Below the pieces are notes generated by a model. The model made no database searches and was not told the DNA's origin. It saw only the letters and a list, made by a program, of their open reading frames with translations. A DNA stretch of 64,000 nucleotides from Papaver somniferum (lineage: Eukaryota; Streptophyta; Magnoliopsida; Ranunculales; Papaveraceae): contig NW_020650859.1 of the NCBI RefSeq assembly GCF_003573695.1, positions 248,001-312,000 on the forward strand, given 5' to 3'. Below are positions 1 through 9,784 of this stretch, piece by piece. A program made the position numbers and the translations under genes. Numbering within the stretch: position 1 is the first letter of the stretch; each line of letters starts with the position of its first letter.

Positions 1-365
1 GTAACCTCATTTCCAAACAAGTGCAAGCTTCCAGATCTTGGGAAACAGTCCAAGCAAGAGAGAACTACTCCACTGCTCGAAGTTTCGGACAACTTGATGG
101 AAGAACTTAACCTGGATCAAAGGAACCGACACTTAACGAAAATTATGATCCCCAACCAGAGGAATTGATACTTAACAGAAAATTTGAACCGAAGTAATCA
201 AGTTCGATGGCAGAATATGCAATCTTAAAGTGAAGGGGTTGGATGCCTTCAAGTTTGCTGGAATATCACCTGGTTAGATCTCACTTCTCTTTCCATTAAG
301 CGTTATACCTATATCCTTTCCCTAGTGGTTGGATCCAAATAAACAAGAAGTGACAAGCAAAACAT
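1..365. other. Unassigned leader region
   Basis: Plus-strand frame 1 is open from the window edge to a TGA at about 169-171, giving some 56 residues rich in K, L and N. I do not recognise this peptide. The rest of the stretch shows no gene, repeat or regulatory pattern that I can support. Confidence 0.3.
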
Positions 366-447
366 GACAGTTTGGCCGAGCTGTCTAAGGCGCCAGATTT
401 AGGCTATGGTCTGAAAGGGCGTGAGATCAAATATCCCGCAATTGTTA
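366..447 (+). pseudogene. Decayed tRNA-Leu(UAG) copy
   Basis: The first half matches the good tRNA-Leu at 945-1024 almost base for base, including the UAG anticodon region. The D arm carries a change (gagctgtc instead of gagtggtc). The T arm has lost its pattern: gtgagatcaaatatcccgc replaces the standard gtgggttcaaatcccac, which also destroys the B box. The 3' acceptor strand is altered (attgtta) and no T run follows. It looks like a duplicated and decayed tRNA gene. Confidence 0.75.
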
Positions 448-519
448 CTAATTTATCTTGATAAAAGATTTAGAATGTGGAAATACCAAAGCAAGGGAAA
501 ACAAGCAAGTCCAACAATA

Positions 520-594
520 GCTTTCATAGCTCAGTTGGTTAGAGCACCCGTTTAGTAAGCGGGAGGTTTTTGAGTTGAACTCTCAATGAAAGCA
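520..594 (+). tRNA. tRNA-Thr (AGU), T arm divergent
   Basis: The fold has a 7-bp acceptor stem (GCTTTCA with TGAAAGC), a D arm with AGTTGGTTA, and the anticodon stem CCCGT/GCGGG around the loop TTAGTAA (anticodon AGT). It resembles standard plant tRNA-Thr(AGU). Two oddities stand out: one extra T in the variable region, and GTTGAAC where GTTCGAC (B box) is expected. The 5-bp T stem still pairs (TTGAG/CTCAA). The B-box change may weaken Pol III transcription, so this could be a recent pseudogene. Confidence 0.7.
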
Positions 595-944
595 GTTCTT
601 TATTTTAATTTTCGTCTTTTATTTTCATCTTTATGCCGTTCTAAGTGTGGTTAGAATCTTAACCTATGTTCCCGCTACTGCAGTTTCAACCAAAAGGTCC
701 AAATCCAATTTAATCCAAACTTTCTCTGTACAACAGTCCTTTAATTTAATGGTGCTCTAAACCGCATTCAACTTCAAAATGTTGTTTGGCTTCGAAGATC
801 TTTAAACCTTTCTCCATGTCTTAATGGGAAACGTGGTTGGCATTGGCATTCTTTGGCGTTCATATGCAGGTGTTTTTAAGGAGTCAAAAATTTGTACCAC
901 TTTATTTACTGGTTTGACGTCCAAGCAGACACCACCAAAAACAT

Positions 945-1024
<80 letters not shown>
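945..1024 (+). tRNA. tRNA-Leu (UAG)
   Basis: This is an 80-nt class II tRNA. The acceptor stem GACAGTT pairs with AGCTGTC (one G-U pair) and is followed by discriminator A. The A box TGGCCGAGTGGTC, anticodon loop with TAG, long variable arm and intact B box GGTTCAAATCC are all present. A T-rich run starts directly after the gene and fits a Pol III terminator. No intron and no encoded CCA are seen. It reads CUA/CUN leucine codons in the cytosol. Confidence 0.95.
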
Positions 1025-1045
1025 TTTTTTTATTTTTTTCCTTCT
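1025..1045 (+). terminator. Pol III T-run terminator of tRNA-Leu
   Basis: A run of T residues begins at 1025, one base after the discriminator of the tRNA-Leu gene, and is followed by further T-rich sequence. This is the usual Pol III stop signal. Confidence 0.8.
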
Positions 1046-1233
1046 TGCCGTTCCACACAAACCCTCTAAATTTTTCATTAATAACTTCAAAAGATTACAA
1101 GGATAAAAAAAAAGGTGCAAAAAAATTGCCCTTAAAAATCCTACTACATCTGGACCTTTCTGTAGAACTCCTGCACCAGACTAATGAACCCTGCACCAAC
1201 GACCTAATGCTCTCCAAGGCAATATGCCACTTA

Positions 1234-1637
1234 AGAGTGCGCTTTGAATCCGTGGCCAAAACGAAATTTGGGATAACTAACCTTATACTTGTTGACAAGA
1301 AGAAGATCTTCCATAAACATTTCAGTCACACAACAATTAGTCACAAAACTAACCTTATACTTGTTCACTTTATCCCCATTGATATACGCTGCATTCCTAG
1401 CTTTCCATAATTCAGCATGAGTGGTTGGTATAGCCAAAAGCCACAGAACTCTAGCCATGCTACTCCTACCTTCATCGCTTTATAAAAAGCCTTGAAATCA
1501 CCCACCGGGGTTGTGGTGAAAATATCTTTAAGCCAACTCCAACACTGTTTCAAAATGCTACAATCCCATAAGTCATAAGATATGGTTAACGCTGTCTGGC
1601 TCACGTGTACATAGACTGCACCTGTTGGCCAATTCAA
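1234..1637 (-). pseudogene. LINE remnant: zf-RVT domain
   Basis: Read on the minus strand, the segment shows the zinc-binding reverse transcriptase tail of plant L1-type LINEs: LWDCSILKQCWSWL, then ELWKARNAAYINGDK, the usual order of that domain. A frame change lies near 1400-1458, and the family's conserved His/Cys positions are only partly kept. The short phrase ctaaccttatacttgtt occurs twice, near 1279 and 1351. No RT core is left here. It is a dead fragment. Confidence 0.7.
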
Positions 1638-1984
1638 ATACTATTTCAGTCAACCTTCCCTATGTAACATAGCATTGAGTATTCAGCAACTTCCAATTAA
1701 TACTGATCAAAACAAAACAAACAAACAAACAAAAAAACTTCTAATTAATTGCAACCGAAGTTGGGTGAACTTTGTGACAGATGATGACACGAAACGAATA
1801 CTAGCACGCATATTGGATTGGAAGATCTTGTTTCCTTTCATCGTATGAAACATTTGGATTGCCGGAAATAATTTGTACTTAGAGGAGTTGATTTGGTTGG
1901 AAGCAAGTTATTAAAACTTCTTATAATTAACGATGCTAATGAGTATGGAATAGAAAGGACTTGGTAGAGTGTTCTTATATAATA

Positions 1985-2254
1985 CTCCCTCCATCCCTAA
2001 TTAGATGACCTGATTTTAGTTTGCACAATTTTTAAGACAAAAATGTTAGTAAAACTTAGAAATGATTTATCTCTTAAACTATAACACAGTTTTTCATAAA
2101 CTTTATATCGTTGAAAAATATTTTAAAACACTTACATAAGGAATATAAACATGACTATCAAATTATACATATTTCTTATAATAAAAAAATGGATCATCTA
2201 TTTATGGGACAAAACTTAAAACCAAATAAATCATCTAATTAGGAACGGAGGGTG
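1985..2254. mobile_element. Stowaway-type MITE (Tc1/mariner)
   Basis: The terminal inverted repeats read CTCCCTCCATCCCTAATTAG on the left and, in reverse complement, CACCCTCCGTTCCTAATTAG on the right. TA lies on both sides, the target duplication of Tc1/mariner elements. The interior is about 270 bp, AT-rich, with no coding frame. A second element of the same family lies at 50858-51207 and shares interior phrases such as tttgcacaatttttaagac and aatataaacatgact. Confidence 0.9.
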
Positions 2255-2270
2255 TAATAAGAAACTATTT

Positions 2271-2560
2271 ATGTTGGGTTCAGATCCTCCCAATAATTTT
2301 GTTAAATTGAATGTGGGTGGAGCCGCTAATAGGAATGGACTTGCAGGTTGTGGATGTATTATTAGAAGCAATGATGGAGGTTATATGGTGGATTTTAGCG
2401 GGCATCTTTATCGCAACTCCAATAATCTGGCAGAACTTTGGACAGTCGGGATGGTATGAACCTTGCAGTCAAATTGGGCATGAAAAATATCATTGCAGAA
2501 GTGATTCTCAACTATACAAGGAAATTGGTATTTTGATACTATCTTGATGGACACAGATAG
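2271..2560 (+). pseudogene. RNase H-like (RVT_3) LINE remnant
   Basis: The plus strand encodes PPNNFVKLNVGGAANRNG, then AGCGCIIRSNDGG, then NLAELWTVGMV, matching the order of the RNase H-like domain found at the end of plant LINEs. The catalytic E/D phrase survives only across a frame change: NIIAEV in one frame and SDSQLYKEIG in the next, near 2500. It starts directly after the Stowaway MITE. It is a broken fragment with no evidence of an independent gene. Confidence 0.75.
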
Positions 2561-2853
2561 TTTTAAGTCTTTTTTTGATAATATTGTATTCCAACACCAT
2601 AACAGAGGTAGCTTCATCTGTAAAGAAAAAGTACGCCCATATCTCTAACATGGTGAACTTAGTCAAACACATTTGCAAAATTCTAGTTCGATATATAACT
2701 TGATGCCTGCCACATTCAAAATGCAATATTAACATTGCCGACTTAAGGATTCAAGTAGCAGCAACTCCCATAATTTCTATATATAAGTTAAGCTCGGAAG
2801 TAAAATTGGGGCCAAGTAGGTGCATGGCCTAAGATATTTTTCAGCGTTGCAAA

Positions 2854-3044
2854 CACCTGACTAACAACACCATTGTTATGCCGTTTTTCTTCTTCCTGAT
2901 TTTCTTTTCTTATGCTTTTTCTTCCGTTGATTCCCCTAATTGTTTTGTGCCACCTGACTAACAACACCATTGTTATGCCGTTTTTCTTCCTGATTTTCTT
3001 TTCTTATGCTTCTTCTTCCGTTGATTCCCCTAATTATTTTGTGC
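2854..3044. repeat. 97-bp tandem duplication
   Basis: The unit at 2854-2950 is repeated at 2951-3044 with only a 3-base loss (one ttc of a ttcttcttc run) and two or three substitutions. Both start cacctgactaacaacacc and end ttgtgc. It lies just past the stop of the F-box remnant and is not coding in any convincing frame. Confidence 0.9.
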
Positions 3045-3060
3045 CAACGAGTACGCAAAT

Positions 3061-3415
3061 TTATGAAACTAAGCTTTCTACATAGTTAACTTCTGATGAA
3101 AAATTTGCTAACCTAGACAATTTTCTTTTAGTAACACATTCATGTTTTGGATCATATAATACTAGATTACGCGAATTTGGGAATACGATTTTTCCATTCT
3201 TACAGGACCACATAATTTTCCGACCAGAGTATTTATCAGTAACTGATTTAGTTATCTTCTTATTGGAGATAACATAACGTTTAGTCCAAGATTCAGGAAC
3301 TCCATAGTCTTGCATTTCCCATAGTTCGACACGACCGAGACCCACCGGATCGCCATTATCAACAACTACGCAAAGGCACCCCTCTTCCAAACACTCCCAC
3401 AGTAACTCTCCAATT
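3061..3415 (-). pseudogene. F-box protein, C-terminal FBA half (split gene)
   Basis: On the minus strand this encodes the C-terminal half of a plant F-box protein with an F-box-associated interaction domain: LLWECLEEGCLCVVVDN, VELWEMQDYGV, PESWTKRYVI, NLVLYDP and a final YVESLVS before the stop. The family uses the N-terminal F-box to bind SKP1 in an SCF ubiquitin ligase and the FBA domain to hold substrate. Homology stops near 3415, where a truncated Copia element starts. The missing N-terminal half is at 6797-7227 in the same orientation, so one gene has been split. It is not expected to make a working protein. Confidence 0.8.
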
Positions 3416-3444
3416 TAGGTATAATTGGTAGTTGAAAAAACATA

Positions 3445-3963
3445 CTATAATATGTTTTCCAAGAGTATCATCTTTATAGTATGTTCATGTGGACATCTAA
3501 TAAATCCTTTCTTAAGAAAATAAGAATCTCTTCTTGTATACCAAGCTCTTGGTGATTGTTTCAAACCATACAAAGCTTTGGTTAACTTGTATACTTCATT
3601 CTCCTTCCCCTCCATAATATAGTCAGTTGGTTGCTCTACATAAACTTCTTCTTCTAATACACCATTCAAGAATGCTGACTTCACATCCATCTAAAATATC
3701 TTCCAATGCTTTTGTGCAACTAAAGCAATGATCATCCTTACTATATCAAGTCTTGCAACTGGTACAAATACTTCTGAATAATCAACTCCTTGTCTTTGTC
3801 TATAACCCTTAGCTACTAACCTTGCTTTCAGTCTTTTTATTTCACCATTTGACTTGTAATTTTTTTTGTAAACCCACTTAACACCAATAGGCTTCTTACC
3901 TGGTGGAAGTTTTGTTAGTTCCCAAGTATTATTCTTCTCAATTGAATCCAATTCTTCATTCAT
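3445..3963 (-). pseudogene. Copia reverse transcriptase, N-terminal part
   Basis: The peptide has the classical Copia RT start: IEKNNTWELTKLPPGKKPIG, VKWVYK, ARLVAKGYRQRQGVDY, then MDVKSAFLNGVLEEEVYVEQ, KALYGLKQSPRAWY and GFIRCPHEHT. A TAG interrupts the frame just before MDVKSAF, where the family normally has Gln, so this is probably CAG changed to TAG. RT should continue to the YVDD active site but stops about 20 residues after the HT motif. It cannot be active. Confidence 0.9.
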
Positions 3964-4092
3964 GGATTGAATACAACATTCCTTGTTGATCCAATATTGT
4001 GGGGATCAACATCCCTTGTTGATCCATTCTTATGCGGATTAACACTCATTGTTCATCCATTGTGATGGGGATCAACACTCATTTTTGATCCA
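3961..4092 (-). repeat. 33-bp (11-residue) minisatellite inside Copia pol
   Basis: Read on the minus strand there are about four units of 33 bp, each beginning GGATCAAC or a variant, with GTTGATCC in the middle. In frame the units read GSKMSVDPHHN, TMSVNPHKN, GSTRDVDPHNI and GSTRNV. They fill the variable linker between the integrase tail and the RT start. Closely related units also occur at 6657-6770, just outside the LTR. Confidence 0.85.
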
Positions 4093-4949
4093 TTATTCCA
4101 ATTCCATTGTGAATCTTCATCAAATATCACATCTCTGCTAATGACTATCTTTCCAGTTTCTGGGTTATACAACTTATATCCTTTTGTTACTGAGATGTAA
4201 CCAACAAGAATACATTTCTCACTTTTATGATCCAACTTCTTTCTCAACTCTTTTGGAACATGTGCATATGTAACGCACCCGAAAATTCTCAGATGTCTTA
4301 CACTTGGTATTACTCCTCTCCATGCTTCTTCTGGTGCTTGTAATTAAAATTATTTGTAGAACAATTGTTAAGTAGATACACTTTTGTATCAACTGCATAA
4401 CCCCGTAAATTCTTTGGTAAATCTTTTGTTCTTCTTATAGTTCTTGTCATCTCCATTATGGTTTTGTTCTTTCTTTCAGATACACCATTCTGTTGAGGTG
4501 TATATCTTGTTGTTAGTTGATGTAGAATACCATGTTCTTCCATGAAACTATCAACAACAGTGTATTCCGTCCCTCTATCATTTCTTAATATCTTGATCTT
4601 TTTACCAATTTGTTTCTCAGCATATGCTTTGAAACTTCTAAAAGCATGAAAAGCATCACTCTTTTGTTAAAGAAAATATACCCATGCTTTTCTACGAAAG
4701 TCATCAATGAAAGTTATGAAATAGTTATTACCTCCATGTGATGTAACTTTTAGGACCACACAAATCACTATGAATGATTTCCAACTGTTGTTCAGCTCTT
4801 CTTGCTTTGTTAACCGGAAATGGATCTCTATGTCGTTTGCCAAAGATACAATTCTCACATCTTGACTCTGGAATTTGAATGAAAGGTAATCCTGACACCA
4901 TCTTCTTCTTTGCTAAAGTTTGCAAACTGTTAAAGTTCACATGTCCCAT
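4053..4949 (-). pseudogene. Copia GAG-pre-integrase and integrase
   Basis: From high to low coordinates: GHVNFNSLQTLAKKKMVSGL with CENCIFGKRH (the HHCC zinc domain), IHSDLCGP (first catalytic Asp), YFITFIDDFRRKAWVYFL, a middle segment carrying the second Asp, then HGILHQLTTRYTPQQNGVSE (catalytic Glu), and finally KCILVGYISVTKGYKLYNPE of the C-terminal part. At least three frame breaks separate these blocks. The DDE order is readable but the protein is broken. Confidence 0.88.
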
Positions 4950-5479
4950 TCTCTTGTGCCATAACCAAGTATCATTATGAACACTGCTACTTTAACGTCT
5001 TTCCTTTTGATGTTGTATGTTCAAAGGAAATAGTATGTTTTTAGTCATCTCCACCCTTGCTATCAATCTTCTTCTTCTATCTCTGATGAAGCATAAACCA
5101 TTGTAAAAATATTCATAGAATATCCTCTTTCAGACAATTGACCCATACTTAGAAAGTTATGATGTAAACCTGGAACATAAAATACATCCATGATGTATTC
5201 TTTAGAAACATTCTTGAGAACAATTTATATTCTTCCTTTTCTCATAACTGGAATAGTTGAACTATTTCCAAACTTCACTGTGGATCTTACAGACTCATCC
5301 AAGTTTTCAAACAAATCTTTTCTGCCACACATATGATTGCTGCAACCTGTATCCAACTACCAGTTAATTTGAGGTTGTTCTTCTGTTGTATGACATGCTA
5401 GTAGCATGTTTTCAGTCTTCTGCTCTTCTGTTTCTCCTTCTTCTTGACTTTCAGCAATATTAGCTTTGAAATTCGCTTT

Positions 5480-6329
5480 CTAGTTATTTTCTGTAGTGTT
5501 TCTAGGTTTTGAACACTCTGGAGCAAAGGGTCCAAAATCTCCACAGTTGTAACACTGAATTTTTGATCTATGAACTGGTTTTCTTCCTTGATAACTTCCA
5601 GTATTAGATCTCGCTACGTTGTTATATCTTACTTGAAACCTTCCAGCATTAGGTTTTCCTTGATTGCTTCTCCAGATAACTTGACTTTGAAGTGCTTCTT
5701 CAACTTGTTTTGCAACAACTGTCTTCTCTAGCAGTCTTTGTTCGTAAGCTTGTAATGAACCCAATAACTCATTAAGACTCATAGTTGCAACTATGTTGCA
5801 TTCCTCTATAGAAGTCACCTTTGATTCAAATTTCTCAGGTAAACTTCTTAATATCTTCTCAACAACTGTTGAATCTTCCACAATATCACCATTAGTCATC
5901 TCATTGAAAAGATTCAAAAATTTTGAGAAAAAAATCTGATATTGTTTCTGTAATTTCCCTCTACAATAATTCATACTTTCTCTTTAGGGTTTGCAATCTA
6001 ACTTTCTTGACCTTATCAGACCCTGTGTAGTAACTAACCAAACCATCCCATGATGCTTTAGCTTGCTTAATATAGATAACTCTGTCCATGAGAGATTCCT
6101 GAACACCTTGATGAAGAATATATATAGCTTTAGAATACTTCTTTCTATTTTCAGTTAATAAAGTTTACGCAGCTCCTTCAACTACAGCTCCTTCTGCTGG
6201 TTCTACATAACCATCTTTCACAATATCCCATGCCTCTTGGTATGTGAAAATATTCTCCATATGCAACCTCCAGTGCTCGAAGTTTTTACCTTCAAACACG
6301 GGTACCTTAATTAAACTTAAACTCGTCAT
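5480..6329 (-). pseudogene. Copia gag with degenerate zinc knuckle
   Basis: Translation starts at the ATG ending at 6329 with LSLIKVPVFEGKNFEHWRL, a usual Copia gag start (DUF4219/UBN2 type). The main open block at 5480-5974 contains FFSKFLNLFNEM, EKILRSLPEKFESKV and a basic linker, then CYNCGDFGPFAPEC. In the CCHC knuckle the His position is Pro, so zinc binding should fail. A frame break near 6000 and a stop near 6165 interrupt the reading frame. Confidence 0.85.
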
Positions 6330-6380
6330 CTTCTTCAACCCAACAAATCATACCCACAGCCCTAGAATTTGATACCAGTT

Positions 6381-6391
6381 CTCTGATACCA
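6381..6391 (-). other. Copia primer binding site
   Basis: In reverse complement the bases read TGGTATCAGAG, complementary to the 3' end of initiator tRNA-Met, the standard Copia primer. It lies 2 bases after the LTR end (TTCTACA). Confidence 0.9.
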
Positions 6392-6393
6392 CA

Positions 6394-6656
6394 TGTAGAA
6401 AATCTTATATCAAAGACTTAATTAAAGAACACAAAAATAAACTCAAACAAACTTCACTTAATTGATGTTTTTCGACTCATGGTTCAACAACTTATTTATA
6501 TGATTAAAAAACTTGACTCTCAAGGAATAAACACTTTCCTAAGTTAATCAAACTCTAACAAAGACACTTCTAGAAAAACTCTTACGTAAAGAAACTCTAA
6601 AACCAGTAATACTTGTAAACCAAGTAAACTTCTAAATATTGTACCATGCATCAACA
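6394..6656 (-). repeat. Copia 5' LTR
   Basis: On the minus strand the segment begins TGTTGATGCATGG and ends TTTTCTACA, the usual TG...CA form, directly before the primer binding site. It is about 263 bp. The exact start is uncertain, because the TGTTGAT start lies inside the last unit of a 33-bp repeat array, so the true LTR may extend to about 6770. Confidence 0.7.
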
Positions 6657-6770
6657 ACTCTTATTGATCCATTCACTTCATGTCAACCGTACCAGTTGAT
6701 CCAACCATACTCTGTCAACTCTCATAGTTGATCCACACTATTGTATCAACAATTCTTGTTGATCCCTTCT
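6657..6770 (-). repeat. 33-bp repeat array outside the LTR
   Basis: On the minus strand, four units beginning GGATCAA (spacing about 31-32 bases) run directly into the LTR start. The first unit, GGATCAACAAGAATTGTTGAT, is nearly the same as the units in the pol linker at 3961-4092. The array lies between F-box homology and the LTR. Confidence 0.8.
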
Positions 6771-6796
6771 GTTTTTCTTCATAGTATCTTGGTTTA

Positions 6797-7227
6797 ATCT
6801 TCAACACAAAAGAAGTCATCACCACGATAATCATTATTATAAGCATCGTCATCCTCAGAATCACCACAATAATCAGTATGCCAAAGAAAAACCAGACCGT
6901 TACAGGAACCGAGTAATGTAACATGGCGCATACCTAATTTGAATGGGCACCGCATTTCAACAGCAGCATCTTCAATCTCCTTTAATGATAATGATGATCC
7001 TAATAAATCATAACATACGGAGTATATAGAGTCACAAATTACAAGCAACATCCTAGAGTTGGTTTTATTTTGTTGGAGGTGGAATTTAGCAAAGCTAGGG
7101 TTAGAAATTATTTGCAAACAGACTTACATTTTAATATGGATTTGACTGGTAATGTTATCAGGATTGCATACTGCAACTCTTCTGAAATCCTGCTGCTTGA
7201 CATTAATTGTTTCTTCTTGTTCCTCAT
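6797..7227 (-). pseudogene. F-box protein, N-terminal half (split gene)
   Basis: Translation on the minus strand starts at the ATG ending at 7227: MRNKKKQLMSSSRISEEL, then LITLPVKSILKCKSVCK (F-box). A short deletion then shifts the frame, which continues as IISNPSFAKFHLQQN, LLVICDSIYSVCYD and LLGSCNGLVFLWH, the usual middle of plant F-box/FBA proteins. Homology ends in an acidic stretch near 6800, where the repeat array and Copia LTR start. Together with 3061-3415 it forms one gene with a frameshift and a large insertion. Confidence 0.8.
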
Positions 7228-7842
7228 GATGAAGAACAGAAGAGTTGGGATTTTCTTTCGTTCGTATGGATGGGAAGGGCTGGAAATTATATGGGCTTCA
7301 AGGATGACTAGGTGTGGTTTTAAATAGACCAGGAAATGGCGGTAGTTTTTAGAATACCCAAAACAAGGAAACTTCAGTTATTTCCATGTACTCTCTGTAC
7401 CCAAAACGGATCCATTGAGTAATCTTCAACTCTTATTCGCATCTGAAAAACGGTTTATTTTGTGGTATATTTATGCGCAATTTTTACTGCATTCTCCAAA
7501 AAATGATCAGTTTAATTGGGCCCCCGTTTCGTAAATTGTTATTTCTAGTCCAAAAACATTGTGAACTGAGGCTCGTGTATACCAAATATTGATCAATAAG
7601 CATAACTTTGCCTTAGATTGTGTTATCAACATTAATCAAACTTCTGCTGCTTTAATTATTTACTTGTTAATTACCTTTTTTCTCACTTGTACTATCTCTA
7701 GTCGTTGCATTCGTAACTGTGGGTGCAAGTAACTCTTGTTTTTATCCCTTATGATAGCTTGAGGGTTGGAAATATTAATTCAAAATATTTTGTATTAAAT
7801 TTGTTCATTGATTTGGTCTTTAGAAATCTAGTTTTTAGGTAA
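7228..7842. other. Spacer upstream of the F-box remnant
   Basis: AT-rich sequence with no frame, RNA or repeat that I can support. It would contain the old F-box promoter, but no clear TATA box stands out. Confidence 0.4.
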
Positions 7843-8107
7843 TGTTGGACGTGCGAAAAAGTGGAACGGTTGGTATTATCTGATCCTATTTTTTAGGAAT
7901 AGCTAGACGTGTTTTATTTGGAGAATAATTTCAGTAAGTAAGGAATTAAGTGTTAGTTGGTTAATTAGTGGGTTAGTCTTATAAAACGCATATTTAAGGC
8001 TGTTTTCTTTGTTAATAAAATATGCTGAAGAAGTTTAATCAAAATGTAGATTCTTTTTTTTTTTTTGAGTGATCAATCTCTCACTGCTCTCTGTGTTATA
8101 TTCGAAA
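7843..8107 (+). repeat. Possible solo LTR interrupted by hAT
   Basis: The stretch begins TGTTGGACGTGCG, has a TATA-like ttataaaacg near 7980, then a pyrimidine-rich end (ctctcactgctctctgtg), as in Copia-type LTRs. The hAT at 8116-9695 is inserted after it, and the sequence resumes at 9704. I cannot see a second LTR or a clear 3' end. Confidence 0.3.
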
Positions 8108-8115
8108 ATTTCCAC

Positions 8116-9695
8116 TAGAGCTGACAAACAAGTTGAAACCCGCGGGTTAACCCGTGCCCGGACCGTGAAAACCCGAACCCGAACCGGCTGGTTTCTAAAC
8201 AAGCCGGGTTCGGATTGGAGAAATGGTGACCCGTCAAAAAACGGGTTAACCCGGCCCGGCCCGTATAATCACGGGTTAACCCGTTAACCCGCACTTCGTT
8301 TTTTCCTGGTGTCACTAATGTCTATACGTGTCTCCTCTCCTGCCAATCTGCCATGCAACCATGGTATGAAAACAAAAAAAAACTACTTACTTCGTCTTCT
8401 CCGTCCGCACTTCCCAGCGGAAGCCTCAGTTGTCAGTTCATAGACAAAGTTCTTTCGTCTTCTCCGTCTGCTACTACTTCGATCTTGAAGGATTTGAGTC
8501 ATTTAACTCTTGAGTATTCTCTGTGTAAGCAAGCGGGACTGTGGGTGTGGGAGAAAGACTGAAAGTGAAAGAGGGGAACTGGAAAATCCAATCCGTAAAG
8601 GAAAACCCTATTTCTCTTTTGTATCTGTAAATCCATGTTTTCAAAACCCTATTCTATTTTATATCTATAAACCCCTTTTCTCATACCCTATTTCTCTTCG
8701 TATCTTCAAAATCCCCTTTCTTCAAAACCCTATTTTTGATTTCAATTCTCATCAGGTAATGTTATGGTTTTCGAAAGTTAATTTCTTTTTGTTTTGTTTT
8801 CAATTTTTTGGATGTTAGGGTTTGAATTTAATTTTTTTTTTTTTTTTGAATGTAGAAGTCCTTCAGGTGCAAATTAATCTTCAGGTAATTTGAATTTCTC
8901 CATCACTTTGATTCTATTTGAATTGTTAGAGGTTAATTTCTTGATAGATTGTCCAGTAACTCCTTTCTTCAATTTCTCTGTTAAGGTTTCAATTGAAGTT
9001 CCTTTCTTTTTAATATTGTGTGGAAGACCTCCAGCCTCCAGGTGCAGTAATTTCTCAAAGATCTTCAGGTATAACATCTTGATTAAAGATTGGTTTTAAT
9101 ATATATTTTGTGCAGATATTTTTTTGGACAGTTAACACTTTTTTTGATTAACCACACAATATATATTTTGTGCAGGAAGTGGTTGTTAATATCTTTATTG
9201 TCGCACTTGGTGATACAAATTACAAACAATGGTATTGCTACAATCTCGGAGGATTTTTTTCTTTGTTGAAAATATCATCATGAACTGATGAAGTATTGTA
9301 ACTAAAGTATTAAACTACTAATGACTAGTATTTATGTTCCTTTAATCCTTTAAATGCAAAAGTAGTTTAGTTTTGCAATTTTGAGTTTTTGAATCGAAAT
9401 ATCAAATGAATTAGATGAAATGATGAATGTTAAATTAAGTACTTAGGTTGGGAAGGAGCTTTAGATGGCCTGAATGTGGCCGGAAATAGCCCAGAAATCG
9501 ATTTCTGGCGAGTTGACTCAACAAAAACCAGCTAACCCGTGAGCTCCCGTGAACCCGCAAGCTTTACCCGGACGGGCGCGGGTTGGAGAAATGACCACCC
9601 CTGAAGAATTTCAACCCGCAAGTTTAGGCTTGTATTAACCCGTAACCCGCGGGTTGGTCACAAGCCAGTCCCGGCCCGCCCGTTTGCCGGCTCTA
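8116..9695. mobile_element. Non-autonomous hAT element with 8-bp TSD
   Basis: The ends are TAGAGCTGACAAAC on the left and, in reverse complement, TAGAGCCGGCAAACGGGCGG on the right. The 8-bp target duplication ATTTCCAC is perfect at 8108-8115 and 9696-9703. Subterminal regions are dense in CCCG/CGGG words, including the palindrome CGGGTTAACCCG several times, as expected for transposase binding sites of this hAT group. The 1.58-kb interior encodes no transposase. It contains CT-rich and aaaccctat-rich sequence like a gene's 5' UTR and introns. Confidence 0.93.
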
Positions 9696-9784
9696 ATTTC
9701 CACATTGATAACCTTTTGAGTTCTAAATGTTATTTTTCTTACTGTACACAACATGTACCGATAGCAAAAAAACCATTATATGAA

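Larger units (their letters stand above)
3430..6656 (-). mobile_element. Truncated Ty1/Copia retrotransposon
   Basis: Minus-strand order is LTR, primer binding site, gag with zinc knuckle, GAG-pre-integrase, integrase and the first half of reverse transcriptase. The rest of RT (the YVDD box), RNase H and the 3' LTR are missing: RT homology ends near 3440 and F-box sequence starts by 3415. Many frame breaks and stops are present. The element sits inside an F-box gene. With the 3' end lost, no target duplication can be read. Confidence 0.9.

Noticed and set aside
1000..1410. 136-codon plus frame over tRNA-Leu and LINE zf-RVT remnant
   Set aside because: It starts inside the tRNA and is antisense to the LINE remnant; the composition is not protein-like.
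7070..7327. 85-codon plus frame opposite the F-box N-terminal half
   Set aside because: It is the antisense shadow of the F-box coding sequence.
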